From positions 620,001-684,000 of the forward strand of contig NZ_JAGENB010000001.1 of assembly GCF_019991125.1 (NCBI RefSeq): DNA of 64,000 bases. The letters are read 5' to 3'. The DNA is from Phyllobacterium calauticae (GTDB taxonomy: Bacteria > Pseudomonadota > Alphaproteobacteria > Rhizobiales > Rhizobiaceae). Below, in pieces: positions 57,848 through 64,000 of the stretch (its first letter is position 1; every line of letters starts with the position of its first letter). The translations under genes and the position numbers were made by a program. The notes beneath the pieces were generated by a model, which did not search any database, was not told the origin of the DNA, and saw only the letters and a list, made by a program, of their open reading frames with translations.

Positions 57848-58204
57848 TCAGAGCCGGGAGATTTGCAGCCGTGGTTTTCCGCATATTTCTTTTGATCCCG
57901 ACTTCACCGCCTTGTCGATCAGGCCGGAAGCAAGGTCTGAAACCACTTCGACGGCGATATCTTCCGGCAATCCGGTCTCGGCCATTCCGGCTTTCATCGC
58001 GGCAAAACTTGCCGCACTGTCGGTTCCGCAAATATAGGCTTTGGCTTCCAGCAAGGCGGCCCGTTCAAACTTTTTGTTGTAGATCTCACTGGCCTCGGAC
58101 GGCGCTGCGGCCTGCCCCTTCATGCTGAAGGCTCCTGCCGGCTGGATCGACAATGCCGACGCTATCATTGCTACCATAAGGACTGACGCAGATATTTTAC
58201 GCAT
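57848..58204 (-). CDS. Small exported protein of unknown function
   Basis: A 118-residue protein with a signal peptide (MRKISASVLMVAMIASALSI, cleavage near AGAFS). The mature part is helical and has two cysteines (YICGTDSAA and KEICGKP) that could form a disulfide. No family recognised. It is probably periplasmic. It is divergent from the sRNA region at 58.4 kb, so the 200-base gap may serve both promoters. Confidence 0.7.
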   Translation of the reverse strand: MRKISASVLMVAMIASALSIQPAGAFSMKGQAAAPSEASEIYNKKFERAALLEAKAYICGTDSAASFAAMKAGMAETGLPEDIAVEVVSDLASGLIDKAVKSGSKEICGKPRLQISRL

Positions 58205-58340
58205 CTTCTCGGCCTCGATTGCGGAGGTCCGATGCTTTCATCATCGGCCTCTTTACGAAGCATTAACGAATCAGGATGCCCGAAAGTTCCGTTCGCGCGC
58301 TCAACTCGGCGTGATGGCCAGGTGATAATTGAACGCTTCT

Positions 58341-58377
58341 TTGCTGCATTGCACCAGACGCATTGCTGCTATGCAAT
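58341..58377 (+). promoter_or_regulatory. Tandem LysR-type boxes upstream of the sRNA
   Basis: Two T-N11-A elements 22 bases apart: TTGCTGCATTGCA (58341-58353) and TTGCTGCTATGCA (58363-58375). The second is the core of a perfect ATTGC-N6-GCAAT dyad (58362-58377). A similar pair precedes the DUF1127 gene at 62231. A possible -10 (TATTGT) is at 58408-58413. Confidence 0.55.
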
Positions 58378-58414
58378 ATTATCTGTATTAAATCACATCA
58401 ATGGAGTTATTGTT

Positions 58415-58540
58415 GGATCAGGAATTTTCGACAGCGTCACCTCCTCCCGGCTCTGTCGAAACGGTCGGCCTCTTCTCCTCCCAGAAGGCCTTCCATAACC
58501 AACGAAACCCACCGCACCTCCTCCCGCGGTGGGTTTTGTT
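58415..58540 (+). ncRNA. sRNA with three CUCCUCCC-loop hairpins
   Basis: Three successive hairpins each expose an anti-Shine-Dalgarno motif. Hairpin 1: TTTCGACAG/CTGTCGAAA stem (58426-58461), loop with ACCTCCTCCC. Hairpin 2: GGCC-TTC/GAAGGCC with a 2-base bulge (58467-58490), loop TCCTCCCA. Hairpin 3: AAACCCACCGC/GCGGTGGGTTT stem (58505-58536), loop ACCTCCTCCC, then TTTTGTTGTTT, a Rho-independent terminator. This matches the plan of alphaproteobacterial CCUCCUCCC sRNAs (CcsR/cuckoo RNAs; alpha-r14/MmgR). The 5' end is estimated from a candidate -10 and may be off by tens of bases. Confidence 0.78.
58505..58540 (+). terminator. Terminator of the sRNA
   Basis: An 11-bp perfect stem with a 10-base loop carrying CCTCCTCCC and a T-rich tail; it is also the third hairpin of the sRNA. 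Confidence 0.85.
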
Positions 58541-58659
58541 GTTTCAGGGCTTCCCACATTCCCCTCATGCAACGCGCCAGACGAAAACACCGGCCAGAGT
58601 GTGATCTCGCGGGCCGGTGCTTTGAAAAACATTCAAGTCTTTGAAGGTGTATCCAGGTT

Positions 58660-58878
58660 TTACTGCACCGCGTTCTGGGCGCCCGGTGTCTCAGGAACCT
58701 TTGACGGAACGGCCTTCTGGGTCAGGGACTTGGGTGGCGGAACAAAATGCGTGTCCTTCGCCGGCGACAGGGCATCCGCTGCTGCTTTCGGACTGTTGCT
58801 CGTGCTGGTACTCGTGCTTGTGCTGCAGGCCGCAAGGGCCAGAAGAGACAAGACAGCCAAGGGTAATGCAATGCGCAT
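58660..58878 (-). CDS. Small lipoprotein
   Basis: A 72-residue protein with a signal peptide and lipobox (MRIALPLAVLSLLALAAC), cut before Cys18, followed by a Ser/Thr repeat (STSTSTSTS) and a Pro/Lys-rich tail ending KVPETPGAQNAVQ. It is probably anchored in the inner or outer membrane. No family recognised. The ATG at 58878 has an AAGGAA site five bases upstream. Longer in-frame versions lack ribosome sites and would hide the lipobox. Confidence 0.78.
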   Translation of the reverse strand: MRIALPLAVLSLLALAACSTSTSTSTSNSPKAAADALSPAKDTHFVPPPKSLTQKAVPSKVPETPGAQNAVQ

Positions 58879-58978
58879 TCGACATTCCTTTGTTTGCATG
58901 AAAGAGCCGCCCAAGCGACACTTAGGACAATCGCGCCCGCTTGACCACCCAATCCAAGCCATCGAGCGTCAAATAAAG

Positions 58979-59010
58979 CGCGGGCCCGGTCCTTGAAAAC
59001 CGGGCCCGCG
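58979..59010 (-). terminator. Terminator after the glycerate kinase gene
   Basis: A 12-bp perfect stem (CGCGGGCCCGGT/ACCGGGCCCGCG) with an 8-base loop, 4 bases after the kinase stop, followed by CTTTATTT on the minus strand. Confidence 0.85.
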
Positions 59011-59014
59011 TTCC

Positions 59015-60280
59015 CTAGCGAATGAGGATCGCCCTGAGGTCATTGACATTGGTGCCGGTTGGCCCCGGGACGAAGAGATCGCCGATGGCATTGAACGCCG
59101 ACCAGGCATCATTGCCGTTGAGATAGGCGGATGCGTCGAGCCCCTTCGCCAAAAGCCGCGCGATACTGCCGCTGTCGGCAAAGGCCCCGGCATTGTCCTC
59201 CGAGCCATCGATCCCGTCCGTGTCCGCCGCAAAGGCGCTGATACCGTCATATCCGTCGATATCGAGCGCCAGGGACAGCAGGAACTCGCTGTTGCGGCCG
59301 CCCTTGCCTTTTCCCCGCACGGTCACGGTGGTTTCACCGCCGGAAAGCAGGACCACGGGTTTGGCAAACGGCTGATTTTTGGCCAGCACCTGCTTGGCCA
59401 GAGCCGAATGCACGTGCGCCACCTCGCGCGCCTCGCCTTCAATGGCATCGGACAACACGACCGCCTCCACGCCAAGTGAACGGGCGGCATCGGCCGACGC
59501 TTCCAGCGAAACGGCAGCGGAGGCAATGACCCGGTGCTCATGCGCCGCGAATACCGCATCTGACGGCTTGGGCGCGTCGGCCGCTGCCGACTGCAGGTGT
59601 TTCAGGGCTGCCGCCGGCAGAGCGAGACTGTAGCGCTCGACGATCCGCAGGGCATCCTCACGGGTTATGGCGTCGGCAACGGTCGGACCTGATGCAACAA
59701 AGGCCGGATTGTCGCCGGGTATATCGGACACGATCAATGAAAAGACGCGGGCGGGATAGGCGGCCGCAGCCAACCTTCCGCCCTTGATCGTGGAGAGATG
59801 TTTACGCACGGCGTTCATCGCGGAAATCGGTGCGCCCGAAGCGAGCAGCGCCTTGTTGACCGCGATCTCGTCATCGAGGGTCATGCCTTCCGGCGGCGAT
59901 GGCAGCAAGGCCGACCCGCCGCCAGAGATCAGTGCGACCACCAGATCATCGCTGGTCAGGCCCGAAACGGTTTCGAGCAGGCGCTTCGAGGCAACAAGAC
60001 CCGCCGCATCCGGCACGGGATGCGAAGCTTCGATGATCTCGATGCGCTCGCACGCAACCCCAAAGCCGTAACGGGTGACCACCAGGCCTTCCAGCGGGCC
60101 ATCCCAGGCCTTTTCAAAGGCGCTTGCCATCTGCGCCGATCCCTTGCCCGCACCGATCACAATGGTCCGGCCCTTGGGCTTTTCCGGCAGATGCGCGGCA
60201 ATCGTGCGCTGCGGATCAGCGGCGGCGACGGCGGCTTCAAACAGCTTTTTGAAAAATTCCTTATCCTGCATGCGCGTCAC
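59015..60280 (-). CDS. Glycerate 2-kinase (MOFRL/GckA-TtuD family)
   Basis: A 421-residue kinase phosphorylating glycerate, probably to 2-phosphoglycerate. Conserved parts are TIVIGAGKGSAQMASAFEKA near residue 40, VVALISGGGSALLPSPPEG near 115, NAVRKHLSTIKGGRLA near 155, and SGGETTVTVRGKGKGGRNSE near 315. It starts with GTG overlapping the stop of the upstream Dabb gene; an ATG three codons later is the other choice. Glycerate may come from serine, glyoxylate or tartrate breakdown. Confidence 0.92.
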   Translation of the reverse strand: MTRMQDKEFFKKLFEAAVAAADPQRTIAAHLPEKPKGRTIVIGAGKGSAQMASAFEKAWDGPLEGLVVTRYGFGVACERIEIIEASHPVPDAAGLVASKRLLETVSGLTSDDLVVALISGGGSALLPSPPEGMTLDDEIAVNKALLASGAPISAMNAVRKHLSTIKGGRLAAAAYPARVFSLIVSDIPGDNPAFVASGPTVADAITREDALRIVERYSLALPAAALKHLQSAAADAPKPSDAVFAAHEHRVIASAAVSLEASADAARSLGVEAVVLSDAIEGEAREVAHVHSALAKQVLAKNQPFAKPVVLLSGGETTVTVRGKGKGGRNSEFLLSLALDIDGYDGISAFAADTDGIDGSEDNAGAFADSGSIARLLAKGLDASAYLNGNDAWSAFNAIGDLFVPGPTGTNVNDLRAILIR

Positions 60281-60588
60281 ATATCCAGATCAAAGACAAA
60301 AACACCCTGAACGCCGTCGGCAGCGGCGGCAACAATGCGCCCGCCGATAGCCCTGTGCCCGGCGTCGTCAAGGTAGGTGTCACGCGCATCCGCATCGGCG
60401 AAATCGATGATGAAGCCTTCGCTGAAGCCTTTGTCCATGCCGGTTTCCGGACTGACATTGGCACCGGCATGAAAGGACAGGACGCCGGGCAGTTTTCCGC
60501 AAAGCGTTGCAAGATCGTTGTATATGTCCTGGCGGGTAGCGGCGGCGACATCACCGCGAAAACGAATAAAAACACAATGGCGTATCAC
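60277..60588 (-). CDS. Dabb-family (stress-responsive alpha/beta barrel) protein
   Basis: A 103-residue protein with the Dabb pattern: IRHCVFIRFRGDV at the N-terminus, FHAGANVSPETG in the middle, and DADARDTYLDDAGHRAIGGR before the C-terminus. Members form small dimeric barrels of mostly unknown role. I start it at GTG 60588 because relatives begin MIRH; there is no good ribosome site. The stop overlaps the glycerate kinase start, so they are co-translated. Confidence 0.82.
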   Translation of the reverse strand: MIRHCVFIRFRGDVAAATRQDIYNDLATLCGKLPGVLSFHAGANVSPETGMDKGFSEGFIIDFADADARDTYLDDAGHRAIGGRIVAAAADGVQGVFVFDLDM

Positions 60589-60740
60589 GGAAGAGACTTT
60601 CACTGATGGTTGGCGGCCCGATTGTGCGGTGAAGCAGCAAGGCCTGGCATTGTCTTGGATCAATCGACGCGTATCCTGACGGGATTGCCGAAAATTGCGA
60701 GCGCTATTTCCGCCTCCCGTGCAAATTTCTCCGGGCGGGC

Positions 60741-62042
60741 CTAGCCGAACAATCGTTCCACGGACATGGCCATCGACAACAGGCGACGATCCGCGCCATG
60801 CCGGGCAAACAGCATCAGCCCCCCGGGCAATGCCAGGCCCGGCATGGGAATGCTGATCGCGGTCAAATCGAACTGGTTGGCAATCTGCGGGTTGCGTAAC
60901 AAGAGGCCTTCCGTCCGTTTGTAGAATTCCTCGTTCTCGCTTACGTCGGCGATCAGCGGAGCCGTCATCGGCACCGTCGGCAGAGCCAGGACATCATAGG
61001 CGGCAATATACCGGTCCATTTTTCGCACCAGCGCCTGCCGCTTTTGCATCACGCCGATGTAGTCGGCTTCCGCAACACTCAAGCGTCGCCGCAAGGTTTT
61101 CTGGACGCGCTGATCCACATCAAGCCCCGTCTCATTCAGCCAGTCCGCATGAACCCGGCTGCCTTCGATCCCGGCAATGGAGCCGACCGACGTCGCTTCA
61201 GCCATTTCATCGACCAGTTCATCCAGCGTGCATTCCACCAGGATCGCTCCGGCTTTTTCGCATAGAAGCAGGCTTTCCTCGAATGCCCGAGCGATAACCG
61301 GTTCCAGTGCAGAGAGAACCACCCCCTGCGGCAGGCCGATGCGCAGGCCGGTCAGGGACAGCGGTTCAGGGACATCCGGGGCCTCGCCCGCCATCACCGC
61401 ATCCGCCACGGCGCAATCGGCGACCGAGCGCGCCAACGGACCAACGGAGTCAAGACTTGGCGACAGCGGAAACGCACCCTGCAGGGGAATGCGCTTTGCC
61501 GTGGGCTTGAAACCGGCAACACCATTGAGCGCGGCGGGAATGCGGATGGACCCGCCCGTGTCCGACCCTATGGAAATCTCGCTCGTGCCATCGGCGACAG
61601 AAATCCCGGCGCCGGTTGACGATCCGCCGGCAATGCGGCTGCTGTCGCGGGCATTTCCGGCGATGGGATAGTGCGGATTGAGGCCAACGGCGGTGAAGGC
61701 AAACTCGGTCATGATGGTTTTGCCGACAATAACGGCGCCGGAGCGCCGCAAACGCTCGACGATCACCGCATCCCTGGCCGGGGCAGGCGCACTCTGGCGC
61801 ATGCGCGAGCCAGCCAGGGTTGGTTCGCCAGCCACATCGAACAGATCCTTGATCGAAACGATCCGGCCATCGAGGCCGCCAAGGCTGGTCCCTTCGCGCA
61901 TCCGTCGGTCCGAGGCATCCGCCTCCGCCCGTGCGGTGGCGGCATAGAGCTTGACGAAGGCATGCCCGTCTCCAGCAGCGATGGCTGCAAGGCTTTGCTC
62001 CAGTTTATCACGCACTGATCCGACCGATTGAGACAAAGGCAT
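60741..62042 (-). CDS. Amidase signature family protein
   Basis: A 433-residue amidase. The Ser-Ser-Lys triad is visible: Lys in GRIVSIKDLFDVAG near residue 65, Ser in RIAGGSSTGAGISVAD near 140, and the nucleophile in SIGSDTGGSIRIPAAL near 160. It hydrolyses a carboxamide to the acid and ammonia, in keeping with the nitrogen-scavenging genes nearby. The substrate is unknown, and a GatA role is unlikely without gatB/gatC. The ATG at 62042 follows a GAGGGGAGG tract. Confidence 0.9.
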   Translation of the reverse strand: MPLSQSVGSVRDKLEQSLAAIAAGDGHAFVKLYAATARAEADASDRRMREGTSLGGLDGRIVSIKDLFDVAGEPTLAGSRMRQSAPAPARDAVIVERLRRSGAVIVGKTIMTEFAFTAVGLNPHYPIAGNARDSSRIAGGSSTGAGISVADGTSEISIGSDTGGSIRIPAALNGVAGFKPTAKRIPLQGAFPLSPSLDSVGPLARSVADCAVADAVMAGEAPDVPEPLSLTGLRIGLPQGVVLSALEPVIARAFEESLLLCEKAGAILVECTLDELVDEMAEATSVGSIAGIEGSRVHADWLNETGLDVDQRVQKTLRRRLSVAEADYIGVMQKRQALVRKMDRYIAAYDVLALPTVPMTAPLIADVSENEEFYKRTEGLLLRNPQIANQFDLTAISIPMPGLALPGGLMLFARHGADRRLLSMAMSVERLFG

Positions 62043-62121
62043 CCTCCCCTCACACATGAACTGCATCGTCTATAACGCCGCCTGCAGAAAATTCAAAAGG
62101 GGGTTCGGATTGCCGGTTATA

Positions 62122-62155
62122 TTGCTATGCAGCATGCTCATTGCTGCCATGCAAC
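62122..62155 (+). promoter_or_regulatory. Tandem LysR-type boxes upstream of the DUF1127 mini-gene
   Basis: TTGCTATGCA (62122-62131) and TTGCTGCCATGCA (62141-62153), the latter within an ATTGC-N6-GCAAC dyad (62140-62155). The stretch CATTGCTGCCATGCAACATTA differs from the sRNA promoter copy at only two positions of 21. A possible -10 (TATTTC) is at 62190-62195. Confidence 0.55.
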
Positions 62156-62230
62156 ATTAGCAATTTTCATGTGGCCGAACGCGTCGCACTATTTCCTTGG
62201 GAGGTTGGTCAAAAATAAGGGGAATACCAA

Positions 62231-62374
62231 ATGAGCCTTCGCAACCATATCCAGAAGTGGCGCCAGTATCGTCAGAACCTGTATGAATTGAGATTGTGCA
62301 CCGATCGCAATCTCGCCGACCTGGGCATCGCCCGCTCGGACATCCGCCGCGTCGCGTGGCAGGCCTGCGACTGA
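62231..62374 (+). CDS. DUF1127 mini-protein (47 residues)
   Basis: A very short, basic protein starting MSLRNHIQKWRQYRQNLYEL and ending with the DUF1127 core RNLADLGIARSDIRRVAWQA. An AAGGGGA ribosome site lies at good distance. Such 45-50-residue Arg-rich DUF1127 proteins occur in Brucella and Agrobacterium, where the LysR regulator VtlR activates several of them, and a longer relative (CcaF1) in Rhodobacter works with CCUCCUCCC sRNAs. The upstream dyad is shared with the sRNA at 58.4 kb. A hairpin follows the stop. Confidence 0.88.
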   Translation: MSLRNHIQKWRQYRQNLYELRLCTDRNLADLGIARSDIRRVAWQACD

Positions 62375-62410
62375 GCCTTTCAACAGCTGCATTTATGTGG
62401 ACTTAATCGA

Positions 62411-62430
62411 GCAGGCCGTTATCGGCCTGC
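62411..62430. terminator. Hairpin between the DUF1127 and MipA-like genes
   Basis: An 8-bp perfect stem (GCAGGCCG/CGGCCTGC) with a TTAT loop, between converging genes. The T-tail is weak on the plus strand (TTCAGT), so termination strength is uncertain. Confidence 0.6.
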
Positions 62431-62431
62431 T

Positions 62432-63277
62432 TCAGTGACCGACGCCGAATGAGTAATTCCAGGTCACGCCGATTGCCTTCTGGTCCTTGGACCCGAGTTT
62501 CGGCACAATCGGACTATCCTCCGCATCGCCCGCCAGCCGGTCATACCGGCCGAACACCTGAACGCTCCACGCATCCGAGAATGAGTAGGTGGTGGCGGCG
62601 ACAATCCCGTATGATTTGACCCCGCCACCGGGCGTGTACGGCTCGACGCGGTGGTTGTTGTGGGATTCCTCTTCCGTCACACCGAAGGTGTTGCGCATAT
62701 AGGTGCTGTCGGCAAGCGACAGGCGGGGGCCGACAGAGAACAGAAATTTATTATAGCGCTGGAATACGTCGGCCGAGAGATCGGCGACGAGCCCCTCAGA
62801 ATTATTGAAAGCCTGCCTCACCTCGGCGCGCACGCGCAAACGATCCTGGATCGGCCAGAACTGCGCGAACACGCCGCCATCCACGGTCCATGACACATGG
62901 CGCAGGCCGACAAAGCCCCGGTCATCCGAATGGGAACGGCCGGACCGGAAACCGATGACGGGGCCGATCTCCAGCCCGCCGAGGGTCAGCAGCGTATAGT
63001 CGATATTGTCGTCGGGCGCACTCATGCCCTCGGGCTCATCGCCACGCCGGATATCGAAGGACGGCATGAAACCGAAGCCGTTGGCGCGCGCACCTTCAAA
63101 CTTGCTGCCATATTCGACGCTGGCGCCAACCGTCACGATCCAGCGCGCCGGATTGACGGGCTTGCCGTCACTGGCAATCGGGTCAGAATCTGCCGCAAAG
63201 GCACTGTGGGCAGTGGCGGTCACAAGACCAGCGCACGCCAGTGCGGCGGCAAATTGCCTTATACTCCGATACATCAT
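62432..63277 (-). CDS. MipA/OmpV-family outer-membrane protein
   Basis: A roughly 281-residue exported beta-barrel protein. A signal peptide (MYRSIRQFAAALACAGLVTA, cleaved near AFA-AD) is followed by WIVTVGASVEYGSKFEGA, FDIRRGDEPEG, IGPVIGFRSGRS and a C-terminal barrel strand ending in aromatic and hydrophobic residues (KAIGVTWNYSFGVGH). MipA/OmpV proteins are outer-membrane scaffolds or porin-like; the exact role is unknown. Starts at 63277 or 63274 precede the signal sequence; longer frames do not fit an exported protein. Confidence 0.85.
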   Translation of the reverse strand: MMYRSIRQFAAALACAGLVTATAHSAFAADSDPIASDGKPVNPARWIVTVGASVEYGSKFEGARANGFGFMPSFDIRRGDEPEGMSAPDDNIDYTLLTLGGLEIGPVIGFRSGRSHSDDRGFVGLRHVSWTVDGGVFAQFWPIQDRLRVRAEVRQAFNNSEGLVADLSADVFQRYNKFLFSVGPRLSLADSTYMRNTFGVTEEESHNNHRVEPYTPGGGVKSYGIVAATTYSFSDAWSVQVFGRYDRLAGDAEDSPIVPKLGSKDQKAIGVTWNYSFGVGH

Positions 63278-63557
63278 CTCAAACGGTTGTCCCGATTTGC
63301 AATCATCCAGGATTGCCCCACCAGCAAAATTCACTTCCCTGGCCAATGCCAGCGCCATTCTCATCAGAGAAAATAGGCGCTTGAATGATATAAGTCACCT
63401 TCTGAACGGAAACGACAGGAAAATCGATATACGTAGTGAATCAATTTTAAACCAGAGACAATCCACAGGGACACGCGCCCTTCCCGCAAACCACGCAATC
63501 GCGGCGGCGGACCTGTGAGTGTATTGCCTTTTTACAACCGCTGATTTAGTGACGATT

Positions 63558-64000
63558 ATGGTGTCACTCTCGAAGCTTCGAATAGTATTTCTCCGTGCAG
63601 TTCGACGTGAAAATAAGCGGCGCGTTGTCTATACTTGCCTTTTTGGGTATTCCGAACGTTTCGCAGATTTTGAGTACGACCGGCCAGAGAATACAGATTT
63701 CGTCTGCTTTACAGATGATCCGAAACTGTCCTCAGATTTTTGGCGGGTTATTCACGTGCCCGCCTCATCGCTCGATCCGCACAGGACATCCAAAGGCTAT
63801 AAAATTCGACCGCATCTGTATTTCCCCGACCACAAATACAGTCTCTATCTCGACAATACGGTGAAACTGAAAAAGCCGGTATCGGCCATATTCGATGCGT
63901 TTGCGGCCTCGAGAGATATGATGCAGGCGTTTGTTCATCCCGAGAGAGATTGTGCCTACGAGGAGGCCAGGGTTGTCGCTGATATCGGATATGACAGAAA
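63558..64000 (+). CDS. TOD1/MUCI70-like (DUF616) glycosyltransferase-type protein, 3' end missing
   Basis: An open frame runs from ATG 63558 to the window edge (147 codons). The readable part has RVVYTCLFGYSERF near residue 22, NTDFVCFTDDPKLSSDFWRV near 45, then SKGYKIRPHLYFPDHKYSLY and LDNTVKLKKP. The order YTCLFG, FVCFTDD and YLDN resembles DUF616-type glycosyltransferases, where the last Asp motif would bind a nucleotide sugar. It may take part in surface polysaccharide synthesis. A shorter frame at 63595 in another register is a shadow of it. Confidence 0.78.
   Translation, partial: MVSLSKLRIVFLRAVRRENKRRVVYTCLFGYSERFADFEYDRPENTDFVCFTDDPKLSSDFWRVIHVPASSLDPHRTSKGYKIRPHLYFPDHKYSLYLDNTVKLKKPVSAIFDAFAASRDMMQAFVHPERDCAYEEARVVADIGYDR

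Noticed and set aside
58401-58604. A 67-codon frame over the sRNA hairpins
   Set aside because: Pro/Leu/Ser residues simply read the CTCCTCCC repeats; stems and terminator explain the sequence better, and the ATG has no good ribosome site.
63595-63864. A 89-codon frame near the right edge
   Set aside because: It is a shadow of the glycosyltransferase-like frame beginning at 63558, which is open to the window end and has family motifs.

Overview
The window looks like chromosomal DNA of an alphaproteobacterium of the order Hyphomicrobiales (Rhizobiales), most like the Phyllobacteriaceae/Brucellaceae branch. This is inferred from gene content, not from a search. The signs are a PdhS-type cell-cycle kinase, a UPF0314 membrane protein, plant-type glutamate-cysteine ligase, a zwf-pgl-edd Entner-Doudoroff operon, a tRNA-His without G-1 and with A73, DUF1127 mini-proteins, and a small RNA with anti-Shine-Dalgarno loops. 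The DNA is GC-rich, codes densely on both strands, and shows no prophage, IS element or CRISPR array.

Layout. 1-5.5 kb: end of an Lrp-type regulator, rsmE, gshA, a short-chain dehydrogenase, purC and a DUF937 protein with C-terminal repeats. 5.6-9.3 kb: a DUF1127 gene divergent from a LysR regulator, a UPF0314 membrane protein and xseA. 9.3-12.5 kb: response regulator, TctE-like kinase and periplasmic binding protein in one overlapping operon with no transporter. 12.7-19.0 kb: tRNA-His, phasin, pdhS-like kinase, AsmA protein. 19.0-23.1 kb: polyamine ABC transporter potFGHI. 23.2-27.6 kb: EamA exporter, then an acyl-CoA-responsive-type regulator divergent from isocitrate lyase. 27.6-28.4 kb: a toxin-antitoxin pair bracketed by two copies of a 42-bp terminator repeat. 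28.5-31.4 kb: puuA and puuB, separated by a palindromic element. 31.4-39.8 kb: enoyl-CoA hydratase/TetR pair, a YiiX-like hydrolase, a ketoacyl synthase III, a phosphate transporter, two short-chain dehydrogenases and an aldehyde dehydrogenase. 39.9-44 kb: zwf-pgl-edd. 44-47.3 kb: GlxA-type regulator, folD and a sarcosine-oxidase-beta-like gene. 47.3-49.5 kb: a Wzz/GumC-like protein. 49.7-56.2 kb: proC and the urease cluster ureDAB-CEFG, interrupted by a small secreted-protein gene on the other strand. 56.2-64 kb: a luciferase-like monooxygenase, several small exported or unknown proteins, the sRNA, glycerate kinase, Dabb protein, amidase, a 47-residue DUF1127 protein, a MipA/OmpV outer-membrane protein, and the start of a glycosyltransferase-like gene cut by the window end.

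Functional themes are nitrogen scavenging (polyamine uptake and gamma-glutamylputrescine catabolism, urease, amidase, ProC), central carbon metabolism (Entner-Doudoroff, glyoxylate shunt, glycerate kinase) and envelope functions. The most interesting signal is a small-RNA/mini-protein pair. An intergenic RNA at about 58.4-58.54 kb has three hairpins, each showing a CUCCUCCC-type loop. It shares a tandem ATTGC-N6-GCAAT-like (LysR-type) promoter element with the 47-residue DUF1127 gene at 62.2 kb. In Rhodobacter, sRNAs with this loop motif lie in operons with a DUF1127 gene; here the two parts are apart but appear wired to one regulator.
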